Assembly: GCF_028768465.1 (NCBI RefSeq)
Contig: NZ_CP118225.1
Span: 6,243,001-6,307,000, forward strand
DNA from: Rhodopirellula sp. P2
GTDB lineage: Bacteria > Planctomycetota > Planctomycetia > Pirellulales > Pirellulaceae
DNA: 64,000 nucleotides
Direction of reading: 5' to 3'
How positions within the stretch are numbered: the first letter of the stretch is position 1; each line of letters starts with the position of its first letter. Made by a program: the position numbers and the translations under genes. Shown one piece after another: positions 9,739 to 17,568 of this stretch. The notes under the pieces were generated by a model. The model saw only the letters and a list, made by a program, of their open reading frames with translations. It had not been told where the DNA came from and searched no databases.

Positions 9739-12700
9739 TCAACGGAATAGGTTGCGAATGGAATCGAAGACACTGGTGGGACGTGGAGTGGGTTCGGCAG
9801 GGTCAGGCACAGCAAACACCTGTCCTTCGCGACGCCTGGTTTGCAGAGGGGCACCCAGTGTGGCTGCCGCTGCCTTCACGCGAATGGATTTGAACAGGAC
9901 CTCTGAGGTGCGTCCTTCCCCACCGGTGTGCAAAATCATGCGGACCCGCATTGGATCGATGGGTTGGCCTGAAACACGAATGGCCCCTAGCATCAACGCT
10001 TGCTGCTCCGCCTCACGTCCCGAAATGCAATAGCACATGTCACCGCGTCGTGCGATGCGGAGGTAGTCCGGTTGATCGGACGGTTGATTCCCGAACATCT
10101 GGTAGGTTGACCTTCCGTTCACAAGAATCCGCGACATGCCTCGGCTGACGACCGATCCGGAATCAGACTTGCTTATCATCGAATCGACTTGAGTTTGGTT
10201 TTCGTCGCTCCATTCGATCTGCAAGTACAACTGGGTCTGCTGTCCCTTGGTCGGGGTTGGCAACTTCGGAGCATCAAAGTGAAATGCGATATCGAAATCA
10301 CCTTCGATTCGATGCATCAGTGAGACACCTGCACTCGTCCATTCATCCGAGCCCGGAGCGATGACCTGGAGACCGGAAGCAGATCTCTGCGACTCTCCCC
10401 AATGGTAAAGCTCCGCTGGTTTGCCAGGCGTTTGGGTGAAGTCATGGACAAAAGAGATTGGCAGAAGGTCGCGTTGTTGGTCCAGCGACGCCAGCGACTC
10501 CTGGTGGTCGATCTCGTTCCCGATTTCCAGGCGTTCTGCGCGAACCTGTAACTCCGTGAACCGAGTGCTCACCCGACCACCGGGGCCCTGGATTTGAACG
10601 CCGAACTGGATCCCCATGGACTTCAGATCATCCCTGACAAATCTCTCTTCGCCAATCAAATGAAAGTAGTCAGAATCTCCATCCGCAGCCAAGTAAAAGA
10701 CTTTGTCACCACGTCGTGACAACCGCAGCCGTCCAGCGTCACTGTCGCATGGGATTTTGCCGAAGTAGTTGCGACGTTGTTCTCCGTTGACCGTCGCCAT
10801 TCTCAAACACTGCAGCATTTGATCGCTGTTGCGATCATTGACCCACTGGATCAACGCCATGTCTTCCTCTGGCGTGTCTGCGACCACATGCATTCGGACA
10901 CTGCCGATCTTTTCCTTCTGTGATTCACATTGAAGTTGATCGTAGGAGACGATGACATCGAAGTCACCTCCGAGTTGAATGTCGGGGGCCAGCAATGTTC
11001 CGCGGTACCCTGTCTCGCTGACTTGGCTCAGCACCACGCCTTCGTCGGTCGCGACCACAGTCCTCGCCGGATCACCTTCCGCTTGGACAAACCGTCCTCG
11101 AACAAGCGCAGCAAGATCAATGCGATCGTTCAACTTCTCACCAGGATTATCTGCCGTCCAGTCCAACCGCCCGCCGAAATCACCAGCGAGTTGCTGCTGC
11201 TCGATGTCTGGTAGTTCGGTGGGCCAATCGCCCGTCCAACGTGCGTTCCGGACTCGCAACGACGACTGATCGGCGTAATGAAACACTCCAAAGCAGGGAT
11301 GCACACCGTCGCTCTCGATCTCCGATGTGTGAATCACCTGACCGTTCAATCGGAGAACGAGTTCATCACCTCGACGCTGCAATTGCAAATGATTCCAGGC
11401 ATTCCCTCGCAAGGGAATCGACTGGCCTTGCCCGACACCCACCGGGCGTTCATTGTCGGGTCGCAAGCCACTTCGGTCATAGCGTCCGTCGGTCAGCCGA
11501 TGTTCGCTCACACCCTGCTCCCGAATCAGATAACAAGTTCTCCCGAAAGCGGGATGAGCCTCCCAGCGTCCGTTTTCATACCAAAACTCGTACTCGATCA
11601 CGCCATCCTCAACCATCGGCCGGATGTACCGCAGAAGATGCTCGACATGACTGCCATGAGGCAGGTACCCGATGCGAGGATCGAAAACTTCCGTGGTCAC
11701 ACCTCCCTGGGAACCTTCCACTCGAGTTGCTGACCAATTCGCGAGTTGATTCAGACGAGTGCCCGGGTCTTGGTAATAGTCATACCAACCCAACAAACCG
11801 GTGGATTCGACCATTTCAATGCGGTCTGGAATGACCGGATTCCCCGTGATTCGCAGGTTGTCGACGCCACCCTGGACTCGGTAGTTGGTGCGAATCCCAA
11901 GCCATGGGTACACCGAATCGCCAACAGGTTGACGGTGGATTTCGCGACCGTTGATCGACGTTGTCACCACCCCGTCTTGCACACTCGCCCGCGTGCGTAG
12001 ATAGCCGTAGCGGTGGGTGTCGGTCAGTGCACCGCCGATGTTTGTCCGCCCAAGTTCCTGCCGCACATTGCCCAGCATGCTTTGAGTGTGGTTGTAAACC
12101 AGCCCTGCATAAAACCCGCCGACCAACAAATGCGCCTCGCGGTAACCAAACCCGGTTGTCATCGCGTCCACGGTGTAGTCGCCCTGCAGAGGCGACTGGA
12201 AAAACAGAATGTCGTCGCCGTAATTCGACTGGTTCCGATACTGCCCTCGGGCAAAGGATGGATTGGGAGAAGGGAACGCATTGCCGTGCTCGAAGGCACG
12301 TTCGAGACTTCCCATGAACCACTGCGGCTTGTCCTCGACCAAGCTTCCTGGGCCATCAGGATCACTCAGTTTGACCTGAGCGGCAACGAGGTGACGAATC
12401 CAAGCGGGCCGATCGTATTCCTTTCGGTAAGCCAGCGTGGTGAACAAAACGAGTTCACGAATCGCGGTTGTTGATGGTGCGACTTGGACCGCTTTCTCCG
12501 CGAGCAACACGATTCCATCCCGCGAATGTTTCAGCAACAAATTGTCAGAGCGAACAAGTTTCAGCAACTCATCCACACCTTCCTCCACCGTCGCCGCATC
12601 GTTCCTTTCCAATGCGATGAGAACAAGCAACACCAGTTGGTCACAACGTTCAGCCGGTGTCCTCACAGGAATTTGATTGATGTCATTCAAGAATGAATCA

Positions 12701-13071
12701 AGCTGATTCAATTCCTCTGCCAAACGAATCAATTGCAACGCTGGTGAAACGATCGTGGGACGCCTTCGCTGATCATCGCCCAGGTCTCCGAAATCAGCGG
12801 TGATGCGGGGGCTCGCAGCCTTCGGTCCGCCGATCACCCACGACTTCAGATATCGATAACGTTCGGCCGGCTCGAGTCTTTCCGCCTGCTGGCAGACCAT
12901 GGCTCCTGATTCCGAAACGTGCTGATCACTCAGGATCCAAGCGGCCGCAACAGCATCCGATCGAACGGCATCCTCGTTGCCGAACGAAGAGTTGTTCGCA
13001 GCCGCACACAGAACGAGAGCGACGAGAAACGAGAAGCATCTCAAAGCTAATGGATTGATTGAAATATTCAT
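9739..13071 (-). CDS. DUF1583-family secreted protein, long paralogue (B)
   Basis: The start is set at the ATG at 13071, which gives a clean signal peptide (LRCFSFLVALVLCAAANNSSFG) and 1110 residues; the open frame upstream overlaps the neighbour. An N-terminal alpha-helical part with LEPAERYRYLKSWV is followed by SPLQGDYTV, PWLGIR, GNPVIP, LGWYDYYQD, HPAFGRTCYLI and TGDWPTELPD. The C-terminal half holds at least two more beta-rich segments that resemble one another (GGDFDVIVSYD, EGDFDIAFHFD), each like a LamG/DUF1080-type jelly roll. It ends in FDSIRNLFR, almost the same as paralogue C. It begins 10 bases after paralogue C. Export is well supported; ligand or activity is unknown. Confidence 0.82.
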   Translation of the reverse strand: MNISINPLALRCFSFLVALVLCAAANNSSFGNEDAVRSDAVAAAWILSDQHVSESGAMVCQQAERLEPAERYRYLKSWVIGGPKAASPRITADFGDLGDDQRRRPTIVSPALQLIRLAEELNQLDSFLNDINQIPVRTPAERCDQLVLLVLIALERNDAATVEEGVDELLKLVRSDNLLLKHSRDGIVLLAEKAVQVAPSTTAIRELVLFTTLAYRKEYDRPAWIRHLVAAQVKLSDPDGPGSLVEDKPQWFMGSLERAFEHGNAFPSPNPSFARGQYRNQSNYGDDILFFQSPLQGDYTVDAMTTGFGYREAHLLVGGFYAGLVYNHTQSMLGNVRQELGRTNIGGALTDTHRYGYLRTRASVQDGVVTTSINGREIHRQPVGDSVYPWLGIRTNYRVQGGVDNLRITGNPVIPDRIEMVESTGLLGWYDYYQDPGTRLNQLANWSATRVEGSQGGVTTEVFDPRIGYLPHGSHVEHLLRYIRPMVEDGVIEYEFWYENGRWEAHPAFGRTCYLIREQGVSEHRLTDGRYDRSGLRPDNERPVGVGQGQSIPLRGNAWNHLQLQRRGDELVLRLNGQVIHTSEIESDGVHPCFGVFHYADQSSLRVRNARWTGDWPTELPDIEQQQLAGDFGGRLDWTADNPGEKLNDRIDLAALVRGRFVQAEGDPARTVVATDEGVVLSQVSETGYRGTLLAPDIQLGGDFDVIVSYDQLQCESQKEKIGSVRMHVVADTPEEDMALIQWVNDRNSDQMLQCLRMATVNGEQRRNYFGKIPCDSDAGRLRLSRRGDKVFYLAADGDSDYFHLIGEERFVRDDLKSMGIQFGVQIQGPGGRVSTRFTELQVRAERLEIGNEIDHQESLASLDQQRDLLPISFVHDFTQTPGKPAELYHWGESQRSASGLQVIAPGSDEWTSAGVSLMHRIEGDFDIAFHFDAPKLPTPTKGQQTQLYLQIEWSDENQTQVDSMISKSDSGSVVSRGMSRILVNGRSTYQMFGNQPSDQPDYLRIARRGDMCYCISGREAEQQALMLGAIRVSGQPIDPMRVRMILHTGGEGRTSEVLFKSIRVKAAAATLGAPLQTRRREGQVFAVPDPAEPTPRPTSVFDSIRNLFR

Positions 13072-13081
13072 GATGCCAGCT

Positions 13082-16000
13082 TTAGCGAAACCAATTGCGA
13101 ATGGAGTTGTAAATCCGCGAAGGCACACTGTCCTGAACGGGGCTTTCGGTCGCCGAATTCTCAACCGGCATCACCACGGAGGGAGCCGTGGCCCAATTCT
13201 TTGCCGGCGTGGCGGGATCGGTATGGATCGACATCCTTTCTAGCACAGCCCGCATCTCACCGTGGTTCAAACCGCCAATGAACCAGGTCTCCGCCTGGGT
13301 GGCCACCACTTCACGCTTCAGCTTGTAGGTGGCAACCAGCTTCTCGTCTTCGGTTCCAGCGACTCGGTAAAGGTAGTACAGGGTCTGATCTCTCAAAGCG
13401 ATTCGTAACTGATCGGGTGACTCAATGACTGAAACGCGTAGAACTTGATTCTTCACTTTGCCAGCCTGGTCACGCCCCACAATCCGCGGCCGCAATTCGA
13501 TCCTCCCATCGGACATGTGGCGAGCGATCAAAGTCGCCTCGGTGATGGTCAAGTGTGTGGGATCAACTTCTTCCTCGCCTATTTCGGATAGATTCAACAC
13601 GACCACCGTCTCCGTTGTCATGCCGCTATCACGGTTCCCCATCGCTTTGACAACGGTGAACTCGGATTGAATATCGGCCTGCAGTGTTTGTTGCAAAGGC
13701 TTGAGGACCGCGACCCTTTCGGCGGTCTGTTCTCCACCCAATGCGGTGAACAAAATCCCTTCCGAGGTCTCAGTAAAATCCTCTGTCGGACCATCCACCA
13801 CGATCCAGTCCCCGTTCAGCATCCCCTGCGTCGTCAGATCGATGTCCAACGCATGCATGCTGTCTCGTGATTGATTCAGCTCCTCGATCGTGCCGGCTGG
13901 ATCTGATGGTTGCAACAGATCAATGACGTCTGCCCGGATGATGACTTCCGTCCACGTCCCGCTAACACTCATGCCTTTGCCGCCCACGCTGTAGTTGTAA
14001 AAACCGAGTGGCGGCACGGGCCCGAGCGGGATCTCAGTCGAACCGATCAAGTGAAACTGCGATGAATCACCTTGAGCGAACAATCCGTAGATCGTTCCTC
14101 CTCGCCGGACCAACCGCAGGCGTCCGGACGTGGAGAGTTCCCGACGTGTCCACCCGCGAATCCACTTGACTCCACCATGTTGATTGATCTCATTGTGGGA
14201 AAACGCGATGTCAGGCAAGCCACTCAGGCGATCTCGACGAATGCACATGTCCAGGCGACTTCGCTGTCCATTTTGCAGTTGAACGTTGATCCCGAGTCCG
14301 CAGTGCCATGTCGGTTCCTCGTCTCCAAGTTGCAAGTCTTTGAAACCAAAGGTGATTTCAAAATCACCATCGATGGTGCCGCTCAGCCGGATCGCGGCTT
14401 GATCGGAAGGTGATGCTCGCACCAAGTGAATGCCATCGGGCAACTGTGACAAACGATCCGCCCGCCCATCGACCTCGAACACGTTGGCTGGAATGCCTTT
14501 TCCAAAGTCATGTTCGAAGTGTTCGGGAAGAGCTTCGGCGGCCGCTTCCAATTCTTTGACCAGGCTGGAAGCGAGCTCCTGCTCCGATACTTCCGGCAAC
14601 GCGTCATGCCAATCGCCGCTCAGACGCAGATTGCGGACCGCCGCGCGAGTTTGATCGCGATAGTGGAACAATCCAAACGTGGGTGACTCACCAGCACTGA
14701 TTTGCTTCTCTGCGACTGGTTTGCCGTTGAGTGACACGACGATGCGGTCGCCGTTGAATCGAACCTCAACCTGATTCCATCCCTCCACCAACTCAGGTGA
14801 CGTGCTGCTCACTGGTTTCGTTCGGTTGTCGGGGCGAAGCGGCGCCTGTTGATGCATTCCATCGGTGATTTGATGCAGAGCAACACCGGAGGAATCCATC
14901 AGAAACGCGGTCCTGCCGACACACGGGAACACGGCAGTCGCAGTTGCGTTGTACAGAAACTCGTACTGAATGCGTGCGTCCCAAACGATGGGGCGGACGT
15001 AGACCAGCAAGTCTTCGTCATGCGATCCGAACCGATCACTGGTTCGCTCGCTGACCAAATTCAACGAGCCGCCGTCCTCTTGGATGCTCCAACTTCCCAG
15101 ACCGTTGTTCAAATCCGTGTCGTAGTAGCTGGACCAACCTCTCAGTGACGAATCACTCAGCAGATCGATCGATGGCGGCGTCACTGGCGTCCCCGAAATT
15201 CGCAAGTCAGCGATGCGTCCCTTCGAGCGACGCCAACCTCGGATGCCAACCCAGGGTGCCGAGGAGTTCTGCGATGCATCGACGTGAGTCCGCCGTCCAT
15301 TGAAAAAGTGTTCGACTTGTTCGGTGGAGCTGCTCACTCGCAACAGGCTTTCGCCTCCCAACGGCTCGATCGGCCTGTTCACTGGCACCTCCCTGTTCCC
15401 CTTGGCAAAGCTGCCGACCGACGAGATTGGTCGCGAATCCGATGGGCTCACTGCAATCCCGCCAACCATCAGCTCACTGAACGCTCCGTGGAGGGTAGAG
15501 ACTTCAGCAACCGTTTCGAAATTGCCCTGCAGAGGATTGCGAAAGACGAGGTAGTCCAGCTCATGCCCGGAGACTTTCACGACGCCTCGATCATGCATTG
15601 CAAAGCGAGGCAAAACATTCCCGTGCCCATGGGAAGCAGCGTCGATTCGGCTGAACACATCAAACGAATCAGGAACACTCGCAAGCGATCCGTGCGTCCG
15701 CGCTGAACAGTGATCCAACAACAAACACAAGAAATCCGCCGTCAGGTCCAACTCCGCGTTGGGGATAAAATCCCGAAGTCCAGAGAACGCGCCGAACAAT
15801 TCTTCGCCCACCAGATCAGTGGTTGCAGGGTTCTCAACGGCCGTCCACAAGACGATCAGATCCGCCCACCAAACTTCGGCCGCGTTCTGATCTTGCCAGG
15901 GTCGATTCTTCGCGAACCGTTCGGTCAGTCGCTGCAGCACATCAGCTTGCTCCGACTCGGCAATCGCCAGCAGCGTCAGCAGCGTGTCCTTCGCCTGATG

Positions 16001-16489
16001 CTGGTCGTCACGAATTGGTTTCCATTCCACAATCCGCGCCTTCAACTCTGTCTCGAGTTCCAACTTCACCGCCAAAGTGATCAATTCGCGAGCCGGGCAA
16101 CAGATCCATCCACTTTCAGGATACTCCGACAACGGCACCCAACTTCGCGCCGCAACATCGGGGGTCGTTCCCGCGGGCCGAGCAATCGAACCTTCGATAC
16201 GGAGTCCGTGGCCATTGCCGGGGAAGACCCACCGACATAGTTCTTCATACTGCTGTGCCGGGGTCAATTCATCAATTCGCGTCAAGAATTGAACCGCGTT
16301 TTCTTGAAGCGTTTTCTCACCGATCAAGTGATTCAGTGCCGTCGCATCATCCATCACGGATTCAGCGGTCCGAGGCGAGTCCGCGGAGCGAACGTCGACG
16401 CTCATCCATAGAACAGCGACGCACACGGACAACCGACAAGCGAACCGAAGCAAGCCTTTCGAATCAACAAAATCTGTTTCAAATTGCAT
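13082..16489 (-). CDS. DUF1583-family secreted protein, long paralogue (C)
   Basis: First gene of the three-gene run, 1135 residues from the ATG at 16489; a TTG at 16501 is in frame but less likely. The signal region is FACRLSVCVAVLWMSVDVRSA. Motifs shared with A and B are LTPAQQYEELCRWV, NPLQGNFETV, PWVGIRGW, GTPVTP, LRGWSSYYDTD, FPCVGRTAFLMD and LSGDWHDALPE. A second set of beta-rich segments follows (DGDFEITFGFKDLQ), and the protein ends in YNSIRNWFR. The upstream gap to the divergent sigma factor gene is 364 bases and could hold the promoter of the whole run. The sequence suggests repeated sugar-binding-like jelly-roll domains on a secreted scaffold; that is inference. Confidence 0.82.
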   Translation of the reverse strand: MQFETDFVDSKGLLRFACRLSVCVAVLWMSVDVRSADSPRTAESVMDDATALNHLIGEKTLQENAVQFLTRIDELTPAQQYEELCRWVFPGNGHGLRIEGSIARPAGTTPDVAARSWVPLSEYPESGWICCPARELITLAVKLELETELKARIVEWKPIRDDQHQAKDTLLTLLAIAESEQADVLQRLTERFAKNRPWQDQNAAEVWWADLIVLWTAVENPATTDLVGEELFGAFSGLRDFIPNAELDLTADFLCLLLDHCSARTHGSLASVPDSFDVFSRIDAASHGHGNVLPRFAMHDRGVVKVSGHELDYLVFRNPLQGNFETVAEVSTLHGAFSELMVGGIAVSPSDSRPISSVGSFAKGNREVPVNRPIEPLGGESLLRVSSSTEQVEHFFNGRRTHVDASQNSSAPWVGIRGWRRSKGRIADLRISGTPVTPPSIDLLSDSSLRGWSSYYDTDLNNGLGSWSIQEDGGSLNLVSERTSDRFGSHDEDLLVYVRPIVWDARIQYEFLYNATATAVFPCVGRTAFLMDSSGVALHQITDGMHQQAPLRPDNRTKPVSSTSPELVEGWNQVEVRFNGDRIVVSLNGKPVAEKQISAGESPTFGLFHYRDQTRAAVRNLRLSGDWHDALPEVSEQELASSLVKELEAAAEALPEHFEHDFGKGIPANVFEVDGRADRLSQLPDGIHLVRASPSDQAAIRLSGTIDGDFEITFGFKDLQLGDEEPTWHCGLGINVQLQNGQRSRLDMCIRRDRLSGLPDIAFSHNEINQHGGVKWIRGWTRRELSTSGRLRLVRRGGTIYGLFAQGDSSQFHLIGSTEIPLGPVPPLGFYNYSVGGKGMSVSGTWTEVIIRADVIDLLQPSDPAGTIEELNQSRDSMHALDIDLTTQGMLNGDWIVVDGPTEDFTETSEGILFTALGGEQTAERVAVLKPLQQTLQADIQSEFTVVKAMGNRDSGMTTETVVVLNLSEIGEEEVDPTHLTITEATLIARHMSDGRIELRPRIVGRDQAGKVKNQVLRVSVIESPDQLRIALRDQTLYYLYRVAGTEDEKLVATYKLKREVVATQAETWFIGGLNHGEMRAVLERMSIHTDPATPAKNWATAPSVVMPVENSATESPVQDSVPSRIYNSIRNWFR

Positions 16490-16853
16490 TGGGTCTCGCA
16501 AACTCAGGCTTCATCGATAGTTCCCCACCTAAAGATTGTCGCTGCAAGCACGCCGATCACACGCAGAAATTCTTGAATTCGTCTTTTCTCCATTCATCGC
16601 GATTCAGCAGCAACGAATCCTTTCACTCGATTGATAGCGAAACGGAAGAGCCGAAGGCGTCTTCAGCCGGTTTGAGAAGGTCCGCTTGGGATGCGTTTCG
16701 CGTGTTGAAGATGCTTCGGTGCATTCGCCTCCGCTATGATTCATGCCTCTCAGGACCGCTTTCTAAGAATTCCAGACCGATTCCGCGGGTGAATTCTCGA
16801 GCGGCCTCGACTTACTTCTGATGTTGCAAACCGCGGGTCCGTGATCCTGCCGA
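16490..16853. other. Divergent intergenic region between DUF1583 genes and sigma factor gene
   Basis: This 364-base gap separates the minus-strand DUF1583 run from the plus-strand ECF sigma operon and should hold both promoters. A TATGAT box occurs at 16735-16740 on the plus strand, but no convincing -35 box lies at the right distance. No gene is seen. Confidence 0.4.
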
Positions 16854-17537
16854 TTGGCGAGACCAATTTTGAATAATGCTGAACTCATTGACGGGCTGCG
16901 AAATCGCGATCCCAGTGCAGCGCAATACCTGAACGATTGTTTTGTCCCATCGATCTGGCGTTTCGTTTTCTATCGCGTGGATCGAGATGCGCACCTAGCG
17001 GAGGACATCGTTGCGGAAGCGGTCTTGGCGTTGATGTCAGCCGCGATCGCGGACACCGAAATTGAGAACCCTGCTGGATGGCTGAGAACGGTCGCACACC
17101 GACGCATTCAAGATCATTACCGAGCTGCCGCCCGGGTTCGGCACCTGATCGAAGACGCTCAATATCAGGGTGAACCCACCGACGAAAACGACCCGGCCAC
17201 GCAGCATGACCAGGAACAGCAACGCGAGAGCGTTCGTGAAGCGGTTGGCGTTTTGCCCGAACACTACCAACAAGTCCTCGAATGGAAATACGTCGACCAG
17301 ATCAGCGTCAAAGTGATTGCAGCGCGTCTGGACACGACCGAGAAGAGCGTGCAAGGGACGCTGTTTCGGGCTCGCCAAGCCTTGCGTGATCAATTGAAAA
17401 CCGAACCGATTCCTCCGTCGCCGACACAATGCTCCAAGCCATGCGATGAGTCCCCACGCCCATCCAATCCCCAAGATCCCCCCTCCCTGAAATCAACGTC
17501 ACCATCCAAACAGGTATCGGCTTGGTTTTTCACGTAA
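16854..17537 (+). CDS. ECF-type RNA polymerase sigma factor
   Basis: 227 residues. Region 2 is visible as RFVFYRVDRDAHLAEDIVAE followed by NPAGWLRTVAHRRIQDHYR. Region 4 follows as LPEHYQQVLEWKYVD and VIAARLDTTEKSVQGTLFRA, a helix-turn-helix for -35 recognition. The frame has no ATG before mid-protein. The TTG at 16854 is used because a TGA lies 12 bases upstream; a TTG at 16869 preceded by GGCGAG is the alternative. A Pro/Ser-rich tail of about 45 residues follows region 4. The next gene, 31 bases downstream, encodes a membrane protein whose cytoplasmic N-terminus looks like an anti-sigma domain, so the pair probably forms a regulatory module. Confidence 0.92.
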   Translation: MARPILNNAELIDGLRNRDPSAAQYLNDCFVPSIWRFVFYRVDRDAHLAEDIVAEAVLALMSAAIADTEIENPAGWLRTVAHRRIQDHYRAAARVRHLIEDAQYQGEPTDENDPATQHDQEQQRESVREAVGVLPEHYQQVLEWKYVDQISVKVIAARLDTTEKSVQGTLFRARQALRDQLKTEPIPPSPTQCSKPCDESPRPSNPQDPPSLKSTSPSKQVSAWFFT

Positions 17538-17568
17538 AAACTGAGCCAGGTTGCACAGGTTCGCTTCC

